Counted from the stretch's first letter, positions 35,521 through 46,238 are shown. The stretch is 64,000 nucleotides of DNA from Pseudomonas capeferrum (GCF_013523055.1 NZ_JAAMQM010000009.1:1-64000); one strand, 5' to 3'. Translations and numbers: made by a program. Notes: generated by a model from the letters alone, not told the origin.

Positions 35521-38500
35521 ATGGCGTTCACCGATCCCTTCATTCGTCGTCCGGTCCTGGCCACCGTGGTCAGCCTGCTGATCGTGCTGCTCGGGTTCCA
35601 GGCCTGGAGCAACCTGCAGATCCGCCAGTATCCGCAGATGGAAAACGCGCTGATCACGGTCACAACCGCCTACCCCGGCGCCAACGCCGAGACCATTCAG
35701 GGCTATATCACCCAACCCTTGCAGCAGAGCCTGGCCAGCGCCGAAGGCATCGACTACATGACGTCGGTCAGTCGGCAGAATTTCTCGATCATCTCTATCT
35801 ACGCGCGAATCGGCGCGGACAGCGACCGACTGTTCACCGAACTGCTGGCCAAGACCAACGAGGTGCGCAACCAACTGCCGCAAAACGCCGAGGATCCGGT
35901 ATTGAGCAAAGAGGCCGCCGATGCCTCCGCGCTGATGTACATCAGCTTCTATAGCCAGGAAATGAGCAACCCGCAGATTACCGATTACCTGTCGCGGGTG
36001 ATCCAGCCCAAGCTGGCGACCCTGCCAGGGATGGCCGAGGCGGAGATCCTCGGCAACCAGGTCTTCGCCATGCGAATCTGGATCGATCCGGTCAAGCTGG
36101 CCGGGTACGGCTTGAGCGCCAGTGACGTGACCGAAGCGGTGCGCCGCTACAACTTTCTCTCGGCGGCCGGTGAGGTCAAGGGCGAGTACGTCGTCACCAG
36201 TGTCAACGCCTCTACCGAGTTGAAATCGGCCGAGGCGTTCGCCGCGTTGCCGCTCAAGACCGAAGGCGACAGCCGTGTGCTACTGGGCGATGTGGCGCGC
36301 GTGCAGATGGGCGCGGAGAACTACGACACGGTCAGTTCATTCGATGGTATCCCATCGGTCTACATCGGTATCAAGGCCACACCCGCCGCCAACCCCTTGG
36401 AGGTGATCAAGGAAGTACGGCGGATCATGCCCGAGCTCGAGGACCAGCTACCCGCCAACCTGAAAGTCTCGATCGCCTACGACGCCACCTTGTTCATCCA
36501 GGCCTCGATCGACGAGGTCATCAAGACGCTGGGCGAGGCCGTGCTCATCGTCATCGTGGTCGTCTTCCTGTTTCTGGGCGCCCTGCGCTCGGTGCTGATC
36601 CCGGTGGTGACCATCCCGCTGTCGATGATCGGCGTACTGTTCTTCATGCAGATGATGGGCTACTCGCTCAACTTGCTGACGCTGCTGGCCATGGTGCTCG
36701 CTATCGGCCTGGTGGTCGACGACGCCATCGTCGTGGTGGAGAACATCCACCGTCACATGGAGGAAGGCAAGTCGCCCGTCGAGGCAGCGCTGCAAGGTGC
36801 GCGCGAAATCGCCATGCCCGTGGTATCGATGACCATCACCCTGGCGGCGGTCTATGCACCGATCGGTTTCCTCGAAGGGCTGACCGGCGCATTGTTCAAG
36901 GAATTCGCCCTGACGCTCGCCGGGGCAGTGATCATCTCGGGCATCGTCGCGCTGACCCTGTCCCCCATGATGTGCGCCTTGCTCCTGCGTCGCGAACAGA
37001 ATCCGAGCGGCCTGGCACACCGCCTGGATATGCTGTTCGAGCGGCTCAAGGTGCGTTATCAACGGATGCTGCACGCTACCCTCGACAGTCGACCCGTGGT
37101 GTTGGTGTTCGCCGCGCTCGTGCTATGCCTGATCCCTGTGCTGTTGATGTTTACCCAGAACGAGCTGGCCCCGGATGAGGACCAGGGGGTGATCTTCATG
37201 ATGAGCAGCGCGCCGCAACCCACCAACCTCGATTATCTCAATGCCTATACCCAGGAGTTCACCACCCTCTTCAAGACCTTCCCCGAGTATTACTCCTCGT
37301 TCCAGATCAACGGTTTCAGTGGTGTGCAGAGCGGGATCGGCGGCTTCCTGCTGAAACCCTGGAACGAGCGCGACCGCACGCAGATGGAGCTGCTGCCATT
37401 GGTCCAGGCCAAGCTCGAGGAGATCGGCGGGCTGCAGATATTCGGTTTCAACCTGCCCTCCCTGCCGGGTACCGGTGAAGGGCTGCCCTTCCAGTTCGTG
37501 ATCAACACGGCCGGCGACTACCCGGCCCTGCTCGAAGTCGCGCAGCGTATCAAGGACCGGGCGCAGGCCTCGGGCAAGTTCGCGTTTCTCGACATCGACC
37601 TGGCCTTCGACAAGCCGGAGGTCGTGGTCGACATCGACCGGGCCAAGGCCGCGCAGATGGGCGTTTCCATGGATGTCCTGGGCAGTACCCTCGCGACGCT
37701 GCTCGGGGAGGCCGAGATCAATCGCTTCACGCTCGATGGCCGCAGCTACAAGGTCATTGCCCAGGTCGAGCGTCCCTATCGGGCCAATCCCGGCTGGCTG
37801 AACAGCTACTACGTGAAGAACGACCAAGGCCAGTTACTGCCGCTTTCCACTCTGATCACGCTCAGCGACCGCGCGCGACCTCGCCAGCTCAATCAGTTCC
37901 AGCAGTTGAACTCGGCGATCATCCAGGGTTTTCCGATCGTCAGCATGGGTGAGGCCATCGATACCGTGCGCAGCATCGCCAGCGAGGAGGCGCCCCAAGG
38001 GTTCGCCTTCGACTACGCCGGCGCGGCGCGCCAGTTCGTCCAGGAAGGCAATGCCCTGTGGGTCACCTTCGGCCTGGCCCTGGCCATCATTTTCCTGGTC
38101 CTGGCCGCGCAGTTCGAGAGTTTCCGTGACCCGCTGGTTATCCTGGTCACCGTGCCACTGTCGATCTGCGGCGCGCTGCTGCCGCTGTTTTTGGGCATCA
38201 CCAGCATGAACATCTATACCCAGGTCGGCCTGGTGACGCTGATCGGCCTGATCAGCAAGCACGGTATCCTGATCGTCGAATTCGCCAACCAGTTACGTGA
38301 ACGCAAAGGCATCGGTGCGCGGGAGGCGGTGGAGGAAGCGGCCGCCATCCGCTTGCGCCCTGTCCTGATGACCACCGCCGCCATGGTCTTCGGCATGGTG
38401 CCGCTGATACTGGCGACTGGCGCCGGGGCGGTAAGCCGGTTCGACATCGGCATGGTGATCGCCACGGGCATGTCGATCGGCACGCTGTTTACACTGTTCG

Positions 38501-38568
38501 TGTTGCCTTGCGTCTATACCCTGCTGGCTCACAAGAGCGTCACGCAAGCGGCTCCCAGCACAGCCTGA
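35521..38568 (+). CDS. mexW: RND multidrug efflux transporter (MexW-like)
   Basis: A 1015-residue HAE1-type RND pump with 12 membrane helices and two large periplasmic loops. The proton-relay aspartates appear in GLVVDDAIVVVENI, and the start MAFTDPFIRRPVLATVVSLLI is typical. It exports hydrophobic drugs using the proton gradient. No outer-membrane factor gene follows, so it must use an unlinked one such as OprM/TtgC, as described for MexVW. AGGAG precedes the ATG. Confidence 0.92.
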   Translation: MAFTDPFIRRPVLATVVSLLIVLLGFQAWSNLQIRQYPQMENALITVTTAYPGANAETIQGYITQPLQQSLASAEGIDYMTSVSRQNFSIISIYARIGADSDRLFTELLAKTNEVRNQLPQNAEDPVLSKEAADASALMYISFYSQEMSNPQITDYLSRVIQPKLATLPGMAEAEILGNQVFAMRIWIDPVKLAGYGLSASDVTEAVRRYNFLSAAGEVKGEYVVTSVNASTELKSAEAFAALPLKTEGDSRVLLGDVARVQMGAENYDTVSSFDGIPSVYIGIKATPAANPLEVIKEVRRIMPELEDQLPANLKVSIAYDATLFIQASIDEVIKTLGEAVLIVIVVVFLFLGALRSVLIPVVTIPLSMIGVLFFMQMMGYSLNLLTLLAMVLAIGLVVDDAIVVVENIHRHMEEGKSPVEAALQGAREIAMPVVSMTITLAAVYAPIGFLEGLTGALFKEFALTLAGAVIISGIVALTLSPMMCALLLRREQNPSGLAHRLDMLFERLKVRYQRMLHATLDSRPVVLVFAALVLCLIPVLLMFTQNELAPDEDQGVIFMMSSAPQPTNLDYLNAYTQEFTTLFKTFPEYYSSFQINGFSGVQSGIGGFLLKPWNERDRTQMELLPLVQAKLEEIGGLQIFGFNLPSLPGTGEGLPFQFVINTAGDYPALLEVAQRIKDRAQASGKFAFLDIDLAFDKPEVVVDIDRAKAAQMGVSMDVLGSTLATLLGEAEINRFTLDGRSYKVIAQVERPYRANPGWLNSYYVKNDQGQLLPLSTLITLSDRARPRQLNQFQQLNSAIIQGFPIVSMGEAIDTVRSIASEEAPQGFAFDYAGAARQFVQEGNALWVTFGLALAIIFLVLAAQFESFRDPLVILVTVPLSICGALLPLFLGITSMNIYTQVGLVTLIGLISKHGILIVEFANQLRERKGIGAREAVEEAAAIRLRPVLMTTAAMVFGMVPLILATGAGAVSRFDIGMVIATGMSIGTLFTLFVLPCVYTLLAHKSVTQAAPSTA

Positions 38569-38583
38569 GATACCCATGAGCAA

Positions 38584-38618
38584 ACGCCGAAGGCTCCCAC
38601 GTACGGGACCTTCGGCGT
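38584..38618. terminator. hairpin between mexW and the small exported protein
   Basis: ACGCCGAAGG / CCTTCGGCGT form a 10-bp stem with an internally pairing loop, between the convergent mexW and 38639 genes. There is no T-run, so termination strength is uncertain. Confidence 0.5.
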
Positions 38619-38638
38619 CTACCACCATGGGACAGGAT

Positions 38639-38866
38639 TCAACCGACCGGACGCAGCCCTTGTTGCATGCCGAACAGGAACAACAGCAGGTCATGGTCTG
38701 GCTGGGCGCTGACCTGTTCCCTGATCTTGTAGGGCAAGGGGCATTGGCGCCCCATTTCCGCCTTGCTGAAGACGACCATTCTGGGTTCTTCCCAGGCGGC
38801 TACCGCAGCCGTGGTCACCGCCAAGGCGGCCAGCAGAAATAAAGCTCGAGCTATTTCTAGTTTCAT
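38639..38866 (-). CDS. small exported protein downstream of inaA
   Basis: A 75-residue protein with a signal peptide (about 1-24, LFLLAALAVTTAAVAA, cleavage before WEEP). The short mature part contains one cysteine (MGRQCPLPYK). The ATG at 38864-38866 overlaps the inaA stop as TGATG, so translation is coupled. A small gene at this position next to inaA is also what I recall in other pseudomonads, where this three-gene unit is controlled by ColR. The function is unknown. Its length and position argue that it is real. Confidence 0.78.
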   Translation of the reverse strand: MKLEIARALFLLAALAVTTAAVAAWEEPRMVVFSKAEMGRQCPLPYKIREQVSAQPDHDLLLFLFGMQQGLRPVG

Positions 38867-39564
38867 CACTCCAACCCTTTGACAGCGCTGCCGAACTCCA
38901 CGCGGTAAAAGTAGAGCAGCTTTTGCCATTCCGCCTCGTTCAGTGACGAATGGCGACGCAGTTGGCTTAAGTCGTTGCCGGCGGCACGACGGCAACTGAT
39001 GCGGCGACGGCATTTTTCCAGGTCAAGCAACGCCACTTGAGCACTGGCCGAAGGGCCCTCGCCGGTTATCTTGACGAATACATGCTTGCCATAGAGGCAG
39101 CCGTGCTGCCAGTGGCCACGGTGCATCCGCGACAGGTTCCTGGCCAGGTCTTCCAGTACCTTGTCGTGCAGGGCCTGATCGTAACGCTCGCGTGCGCCGT
39201 CGGCGTACCAGCTGTCGATGTCGACGAACCCGTCCAGCGCCTTGCTGACCAATAATGCACGCCATTGATGCTGCGCATCGCGCTCGACCCCGCAGAACAC
39301 GATATGCGGAACCCGGACACCCAACTGCTCGAAGCTGCTCAAGGCATCGAGTTCGCGCAGCACGGTGGGTCTGCCGAACGGATGCAGGATGCTGCGATAG
39401 ATATGTCCGACCTGGCGCTTGGCGTACAGCATCTGGCCGCTTTCGTCACTGAGTCGCTGTACCCCGCTTTCCCCACCGCGCCGCTGGTTCGGCTCCTCGA
39501 CCCACTCGCCCTGTTGGTCCCAGTAGTAATCGAACTGCGAAGACTGACCTCGCCCTGCCATCAT
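38866..39564 (-). CDS. inaA: InaA-like lipopolysaccharide-kinase family protein
   Basis: A 232-residue WaaP/Rdo-type kinase-like protein (InaA). It has a degenerate protein-kinase fold with AKRQVGHIYRSILHPFGRPTVLRELDAL in the N-lobe, LARNLSRMHRGHWQHGCLYGKHVFVK as the HxxxxxxN-like catalytic loop, and VALLDLEKCRRR as the DxE metal loop. It may phosphorylate LPS core sugar or another envelope component. It starts 6 bases after the methyltransferase stop and overlaps the small exported protein. The unit follows colRS, which points to ColRS-controlled envelope maintenance. Confidence 0.85.
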   Translation of the reverse strand: MMAGRGQSSQFDYYWDQQGEWVEEPNQRRGGESGVQRLSDESGQMLYAKRQVGHIYRSILHPFGRPTVLRELDALSSFEQLGVRVPHIVFCGVERDAQHQWRALLVSKALDGFVDIDSWYADGARERYDQALHDKVLEDLARNLSRMHRGHWQHGCLYGKHVFVKITGEGPSASAQVALLDLEKCRRRISCRRAAGNDLSQLRRHSSLNEAEWQKLLYFYRVEFGSAVKGLE

Positions 39565-39570
39565 GAACTG

Positions 39571-40251
39571 CTACCTCTTGCGCAATAGATATACTCGCCA
39601 CATGGCGTAGAACGGCAGGAAGTCCAGGCGCTCCTGAATCTTGAACCCGGCCGAAACAAATTCTTCTTCAACGGTTTCAACGGGTAATACAAAGCGGTTC
39701 TGATAGGCGTCCCGCTCGTTGCGTGCGCCACGGCCCTGTTCGAGTTTCTTGCGGCGCCAGGCCTTGAAGTTGCCATCCACCCAGAGTGAAAGAATCACAC
39801 TGTCTCGGCTTACCCGCTGGAACTCCGACAGAATGGCCCGGCGGTGAGCGGCCTCCCCAATGTGATGGAACAGCCGCATGCAGAAAATGTTGTCGACCGC
39901 GTTGTCCGGCAGATCGATGGCAAAGGCGCAAGTCTGCAAAGGCCGTACCCGCGCAACCACTTCCGGTGGTTGCGAGGCGCAGGCAGTTTCCAGCATTGCG
40001 GCGGAGTTGTCAGCGCCGATGATCACCCGATTGGCCTTTTCCGCAAGCAGTGGCCAGAAACGACCGGTGCCGGAGGGTAGGTCGAGCACCAGTCCCGGCT
40101 CTCCGGCAAGGGCCAGGGCACGTCGAGCCATCTGCTCATCGCGCTGGTGCGACAATCGACGAGCCAACCCATCCTGGTGCTTTTGAAAGTACTCGCGAGC
40201 ATGTTGTTGATCGTACTTCTCGGAAAACTCTAGTTCGATGGGACTTCGCAT
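39571..40251 (-). CDS. class I SAM-dependent methyltransferase
   Basis: A 226-residue Rossmann-fold methyltransferase. Motif I is VLDLPSGTGRFWPLL around residue 58. The start at 40251 (MRSPIELEF) has GAGGAGAT about 9 bases upstream; the longer frame to 40380 is not needed and would cross the candidate ColR site. First gene of the methyltransferase - inaA - small protein operon, downstream of colS. The substrate is unknown. Confidence 0.85.
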   Translation of the reverse strand: MRSPIELEFSEKYDQQHAREYFQKHQDGLARRLSHQRDEQMARRALALAGEPGLVLDLPSGTGRFWPLLAEKANRVIIGADNSAAMLETACASQPPEVVARVRPLQTCAFAIDLPDNAVDNIFCMRLFHHIGEAAHRRAILSEFQRVSRDSVILSLWVDGNFKAWRRKKLEQGRGARNERDAYQNRFVLPVETVEEEFVSAGFKIQERLDFLPFYAMWRVYLLRKR

Positions 40252-40316
40252 CAGGCATCTCCTCAATCCAAGGCGCCACCTTAGAAAGCAGCGCGTTGGT
40301 ATCCGGTCATGCCAAT

Positions 40317-40332
40317 GTGAAAAATCTGTCAT
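40317..40332 (-). promoter_or_regulatory. candidate ColR binding site
   Basis: Read leftward: ATGACAGATTTTTCAC. From memory, the ColR consensus of P. putida is YYNASNNY followed by TTTTTSAC; this site has the exact TTTTTCAC core and misses two of the upstream positions. It lies about 66 bases before the methyltransferase ATG. The corresponding P. putida operon is ColR-controlled, so the site is plausible. Confidence 0.55.
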
Positions 40333-40392
40333 ACGACAGAAGGCGCCTGCGTGGCGCGCTCCTGGCATGACAGATGCCAAGCGGCCGGCCTG

Positions 40393-41709
40393 CTAGTGCA
40401 CTGGAGCGCCCTCTTGCTGCTGCTCGAGCTCAGGTTTGGGGTTGAGGTCAACCTGGAAACGGCAGCCATGGGGCAAGGTGGCGGTCAAGGTAACGCGCCA
40501 GCCCTGGTCATCGCAGATACGCTGTACCAGCGACAGGCCCAGGCCAAGACCCTCGCCCCTGCGTTCGTCGCCGCGCACGAATGGTCGGAACATTGCTTCG
40601 CGCTGCTCTTCCGGGATCCCCACGCCGCTGTCTTCGACGCTGAATCCATTGGCCTGCAGACTCAGGCGAATATAGCCATGGTCGGTGTAGTGCGCCGCGT
40701 TGCGTAGCAGGTTGCCCATCACCGATTGCAGGAAGGTCGAGTTGTACAGCACCGGGCTGGCACTGACCTGGCCATCGTAGTAAAGCGTCAGTCCCTTCTG
40801 TTCGATGGTATCGCGCCACACGCCGATCAGATCGTCGGCTACCTCCCTGAGCGTGGCGCGCGAAGCGATTGCGCCTTCATCGTGCTGCGCACGTGCCAGC
40901 ATGAGGAAGGTCTTGACCAGCTCGCGCATTTCTTCGGTAGCCCGAGCGATACGTTCGACCTGATTGCGGGCACGACCGTCAAGCGCCGGGTTCTCCATCA
41001 ACAGTTCGCAAGAAGTAGCCAGCACCATCAAGGGAGTACGCAGTTCATGGCTGACGTCGCTGGTGAACAGGCGTTCGCGTGTCAGGGCGTCACGCAGGCG
41101 ACCGAGCGTGTCATCGAAGGCCACGGCAAGCTGGCCTACCTCGTCAGCGGCATAGTCCGGCGCCAGTGGTGGTGCCAGGCCCAGCAACTGATCGCGATGA
41201 CGGACCTGGCGAGCCAGGCGAATCACCGGTGCCATTACTCGTCGCGCCAGTATCCAGCCCAGGAAGACCGCCAGCGCCAGGCTGAGCACGAAGCCCACCA
41301 CGACGACCGCGAACAGCACTCGCTCACGTTCCTCGAAGTCGCTTTGGTCTTGCAACAGCACGTAATGTCGACCATCGACCACCTCGACCATGGCGTGATA
41401 CGACAGCTGATCGCGGAAGACCTCATGAAAGCCGCGCTTGAGGTGCTGCAGGTCCTTGGGCAGTTCGAAATCGTCGCGGCCACCATTGAAGTAGAACAAT
41501 TGGTCGGGACGAGGCCGATGACTCCAATCGCTGATACTGTCCATGCGCAGCAACCGCTGCAGGTCGCCACCCAGGACAGCGGAGATCAGACGCTCTTCGA
41601 CCAGATGGACGGTCGCAACGATACCGAAGGCAAAGGCGCCGGCCACCAGGGCGCTCATCAGTGCGAAGGCGATGATGATGCGTTGGGCGAGGCTTTGCTT
41701 AAACTCCAT
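40393..41709 (-). CDS. colS: sensor histidine kinase ColS
   Basis: A 438-residue membrane histidine kinase with TM1 at about 8-30, a short periplasmic loop, TM2 around 125-150 and HAMP. The dimerisation/phosphoacceptor motif is FTSDVSHELRTPLMVLATS, the N box NLLRNAAHYT, and the G boxes VEDSGVGI and GLGLGLSLVQRI. In P. putida ColS senses excess zinc/iron and, with ColR, maintains membrane integrity. The periplasmic loop contains acidic residues, including EVVDGR. The start at 41709 overlaps the colR stop by 11 bases, so the two are co-translated. Confidence 0.93.
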   Translation of the reverse strand: MEFKQSLAQRIIIAFALMSALVAGAFAFGIVATVHLVEERLISAVLGGDLQRLLRMDSISDWSHRPRPDQLFYFNGGRDDFELPKDLQHLKRGFHEVFRDQLSYHAMVEVVDGRHYVLLQDQSDFEERERVLFAVVVVGFVLSLALAVFLGWILARRVMAPVIRLARQVRHRDQLLGLAPPLAPDYAADEVGQLAVAFDDTLGRLRDALTRERLFTSDVSHELRTPLMVLATSCELLMENPALDGRARNQVERIARATEEMRELVKTFLMLARAQHDEGAIASRATLREVADDLIGVWRDTIEQKGLTLYYDGQVSASPVLYNSTFLQSVMGNLLRNAAHYTDHGYIRLSLQANGFSVEDSGVGIPEEQREAMFRPFVRGDERRGEGLGLGLSLVQRICDDQGWRVTLTATLPHGCRFQVDLNPKPELEQQQEGAPVH

Positions 41710-42382
41710 CACGACCCTCGGCGAGGCGATAGCCGACGCCATGTACGGTGTGCAGCAAGGCTTTGTCGAACGGTTTGTCGATCACCTGGCGCAACTGGTG
41801 GACATGGCTGCGCAGGCTGTCGCTGTCAGGGCAATCATCGCCCCACAAGGCTTCCTCCAAGACTTCACGGCGAAGCACATGCGGGCTCTTCTGCATCAAT
41901 ACCGCCAGCAGTTTGAGCCCGACCGGGTTGAGCTTGAGCGCGCGGCCTTGACGGCTGACCTCCAGGGTATCGAGGTCATAGTTCAAGTCGGCCACCTGCA
42001 GGAGACGGCGCCCGCCACCTTGGGCGCGCCGCAGGACAGCCTCGATGCGCGCGGCCAGTTCGGACAGGGCGAATGGCTTGAGCAGGTAGTCATCGGCGCC
42101 GGAGCGAAAGCCTTGCAGGCGGTCGTCCAATTGGTCGCGTGCGGTAAGCATGATCACCGGCGTGTCGCGACGAGCGTCCTCGCGCAGTCGCTTGCACAAG
42201 GTATAGCCGTCTATGCCCGGAAGCATGATATCGAGGACGATCAGGTCGTAATGTTCGGTTGCGGCCAGATGCAGGCCAGACAATCCATCCTGCGCACAGT
42301 CGACGGTGTAGCCTTTCATACCCAGATAATCGGCCAGGTTGGCCAGGATATCGCGGTTGTCTTCAACCAGTAGAATTCGCAT
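41699..42382 (-). CDS. colR: response regulator ColR
   Basis: A 227-residue OmpR-family response regulator. The receiver domain begins MRILLVEDNRD with phospho-acceptor Asp in LIVLDIMLPG, and the C-terminal winged helix ends at VHGVGYRL. Activates envelope-maintenance genes after phosphorylation by ColS. The start at 42382 is chosen because the extra upstream codons in the open frame precede the conserved receiver start. It lies downstream of the groESL terminator in the same direction. Confidence 0.93.
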   Translation of the reverse strand: MRILLVEDNRDILANLADYLGMKGYTVDCAQDGLSGLHLAATEHYDLIVLDIMLPGIDGYTLCKRLREDARRDTPVIMLTARDQLDDRLQGFRSGADDYLLKPFALSELAARIEAVLRRAQGGGRRLLQVADLNYDLDTLEVSRQGRALKLNPVGLKLLAVLMQKSPHVLRREVLEEALWGDDCPDSDSLRSHVHQLRQVIDKPFDKALLHTVHGVGYRLAEGRDGV

Positions 42383-42541
42383 CGTGGTCTCCAGTGCGGC
42401 GCGTTCATCGGCGCGGCAGGCGCAGCTTAAGGCCATCTGGCGGCTGCTGCCAGCATTTGAGAGACGCAGGCGTTCGGCTTGAGAGCGCTCTTGGGATCGA
42501 GCGCTGTCTGGACGGTGCTTGCCAGTGGGTGCGCAGCGCCT

Positions 42542-42570
42542 ATAAAAAAGCCCCGCACAAGGCGGGGCTC
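42542..42570 (-). terminator. groEL terminator
   Basis: Read leftward: AGCCCCGC, a short loop, GCGGGGCT and then TTTTTTATA. A strong intrinsic terminator about 25 bases after the groEL stop. Confidence 0.93.
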
Positions 42571-42594
42571 TTCGGTGCAGCGGGTGAGGCTGGC

Positions 42595-44250
<1,656 letters not shown>

Positions 44251-44291
44251 TTAATCCTTGAATACTTTGGAATAACGGGAAACCAGGGGAA

Positions 44292-44585
44292 TCAAGCTTC
44301 GACGACAGCGAGAATCTCGTTCTCGGCCATCACCAGCAGGTCTTCGCCGTCCACTTTCACAGTGTTGCTACCCGAGTACGGGCCGAAAACCACCTTGTCA
44401 CCCACTTTCACGGCCAGCGCACGGACTTCGCCGTTGTCGAGGATGCGACCGGTACCTACGGCGACGACTTCGCCACGGTTAGGTTTTTCAGCGGCCGAAC
44501 CCGGCAGGACGATACCGCCAGCGGTTTTCGATTCTTCTTCGCTGCGACGGATGACTACGCGGTCATGCAGAGGACGAAGCTTCAT
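44292..44585 (-). CDS. groES: co-chaperonin GroES (10 kDa)
   Basis: A 97-residue GroES. The start [14 protein letters not shown] at 44585 is preferred to the longer frame because GGGAGAGATC lies 5' of it and the family begins here. The mobile-loop region [14 protein letters not shown] and the roof region are intact. Co-transcribed with groEL from a heat-shock-type promoter. Confidence 0.98.
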   Translation of the reverse strand: MKLRPLHDRVVIRRSEEESKTAGGIVLPGSAAEKPNRGEVVAVGTGRILDNGEVRALAVKVGDKVVFGPYSGSNTVKVDGEDLLVMAENEILAVVEA

Positions 44586-44729
44586 TGTCGATCTCTCCCA
44601 ATTGTGGTTTTCATCGGCCGGTGTCGACACCGGCGAGTTGATGCTTTCCGGCGATGCCGGTGGAGGCCCGCACGGGGCGAACCTCCTTTGTCATGTCTGG
44701 TGAGTTCACCAGAAACCTTGCGGTGACCC

Positions 44730-44762
44730 ATACATGAGGTCGCCGGAAGCGATTACAAGGCT
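44730..44762 (-). promoter_or_regulatory. sigma-32 type promoter of groESL
   Basis: Read leftward: CCTTGTAA, 13 bases, then CCTCATGTAT, close to the heat-shock consensus CTTGAAA and CCCCATnT. It lies about 145 bases before groES, in the expected place and orientation. The assignment is by consensus only. Confidence 0.65.
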
Positions 44763-44798
44763 TGCCCTGCAAAAATTTTCACTACCGGCGCCCCTGAA

Positions 44799-44824
44799 TG
44801 AAAACGGCCCTGCAAGGGGCCGCT
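44799..44824 (-). terminator. fxsA terminator
   Basis: Read leftward: CGGCCC-type stem (CGGCCC / GGGCCG around CTTGCA) followed by TTTTC, about 20 bases after the fxsA stop. It insulates fxsA from groESL downstream. Confidence 0.78.
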
Positions 44825-44845
44825 TCAAGAAAGACACCGCCGGAT

Positions 44846-45310
44846 TCAGGAGTCGCGGCGCTTGTACTCGCCTTCGATCACGTTGGGTCGTTGTGGAGAT
44901 TGGCCGGGCTGAGGGTTCAGCGGATCGTCACGAAACGCGCGCTGGCGCATGGCCTGGGCCTCGGCGCGCTCGCCGAGCTTGCGCGCCAGCAGGCGACGGG
45001 TGACCGGCAGCAGACAAACCAGCCCGAGCACATCGCTGATGAAGCCTGGGATCAGCAGCAGGCCGCCGGCCATGGCCAGCATCAGACCCTGGAACATGTC
45101 CTGGGCTGGCAGCTCGCCGCGCTGCAGGCTCTCACGCGCGCGCAGCGCGGTTGCCAACCCGGCGACACGTATCACCAGCACGCCCAGGGCAGAGCCTGCG
45201 ATGATCAACAGCAGCGCGGGGAAAAAGCCTATCGAGGCGCTGACTCTCACGAAAACGAAGAGCTCCAGCACCGGAAAAATCAGAAACAGCAATAGAAAGA
45301 CACGCATCAA
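44846..45310 (-). CDS. fxsA: FxsA-family membrane protein
   Basis: A 154-residue inner-membrane protein with three to four hydrophobic helices in the first 110 residues (start MMRVFLLLFLIFPVLELFVFV) and a charged C-terminal tail (LGERAEAQAMRQRAFRDDPLNPQPG). FxsA (suppressor of F exclusion of phage T7) has no firm biochemical role. It lies upstream of groESL in the same direction, as in other pseudomonads. Confidence 0.9.
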   Translation of the reverse strand: MMRVFLLLFLIFPVLELFVFVRVSASIGFFPALLLIIAGSALGVLVIRVAGLATALRARESLQRGELPAQDMFQGLMLAMAGGLLLIPGFISDVLGLVCLLPVTRRLLARKLGERAEAQAMRQRAFRDDPLNPQPGQSPQRPNVIEGEYKRRDS

Positions 45311-45372
45311 GGGTTCCTCAGCGGAAGATGACCTTCCTGTAAGACCTCAAATGGTTGCGATCACTCGCTATT

Positions 45373-46104
45373 TCAACCCTCGGATGCCAACGCGGTGGGC
45401 CAATGATCCGCGCGAGCCAGGAGAACCAAGGCCTCCCGGACTTGTGTCGGCGTATTGCAGATACTCGGGAAGGGCAGCCAATGGATCGCCTGACCGATAC
45501 GCAGGTGCATGCCTTCGCTGTCGAGACCGACCATCCGCGCGGCCGTGCTGCGCGGCAGATCGGCCAGTTCCACATAGTGGGCGATCGCATTGGCATGGTC
45601 ACTGTTCATATGCTCGATCATGCTCGCCTCGGACTGTCCGGCAAACGGATTGGCCAGGGTGACCTGGTCGAGCCAGTGAATCGCGCCGAAGCCGCCGATA
45701 TAACGGTGGCGAATCGGTTCGAGCACCCAGAAATCGAAATCATGGGCCTTGTGGTAATCGGCGGCCTCGGGGAAGTAACGGTAATAGCGTGCGGCAGCCG
45801 CCTCGATCGCCGCTTCGTCCTCGAGCTTGCGCGCCTGCGTCATCACGGTAAGACGACCTACCGCCTGGATATCTTCGGCCTCGCGCTCGCCTACCAGCAG
45901 CGAGCACTTGGCATCTTTCTGGAGGTTATGGGTGTGCTGGGCGATCCGGCTGATGAGAATCAGGGGATGACCTACAGCGTCCAGGCAATACGGAACGACC
46001 GAACCGAACGGAAACCCCGGCATGGACTTGGAGTGGGTCGAGAGCACTCCGCGATATTCCTTCAGCAGCAGCTCCCGAGCGGGACGAATGGCATTCTCAC
46101 TCAC
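45373..46104 (-). CDS. HugZ-like pyridoxamine-oxidase-fold protein
   Basis: A 243-residue protein with an N-terminal split-barrel FMN/haem-binding fold (YRGVLSTHSKSMPGFPFGSVVPY; ISRIAQHTHNLQKDAKCSLLV) and a C-terminal DUF2470-type domain (EHMNSDHANAIAHYVEL). HugZ relatives degrade haem, but many of these proteins have no proven substrate. I prefer the GTG at 46102-46104 (TGAGG six bases upstream, giving MSENAIRPARE) to the ATG at 46140. Confidence 0.82.
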   Translation of the reverse strand: MSENAIRPARELLLKEYRGVLSTHSKSMPGFPFGSVVPYCLDAVGHPLILISRIAQHTHNLQKDAKCSLLVGEREAEDIQAVGRLTVMTQARKLEDEAAIEAAAARYYRYFPEAADYHKAHDFDFWVLEPIRHRYIGGFGAIHWLDQVTLANPFAGQSEASMIEHMNSDHANAIAHYVELADLPRSTAARMVGLDSEGMHLRIGQAIHWLPFPSICNTPTQVREALVLLARADHWPTALASEG

Positions 46105-46110
46105 TACACA

Positions 46111-46115
46111 CCTCA
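46111..46115 (-). promoter_or_regulatory. ribosome-binding site fixing the HugZ-like GTG start
   Basis: TGAGG read leftward, six bases before GTG 46104. It favours this start over ATG 46140, which has no comparable site. Confidence 0.6.
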
Positions 46116-46238
46116 CATTGGCTCCAAGCGGCACGTCCATAAGCTACAAGAAAAAGCACTGACAGCGACACCGCTATCGAGGATGCCACTGTGGTTTTCA
46201 TGCAGCCTGCCGCTCGACTCCAAGCGCGAAAGGACGTG

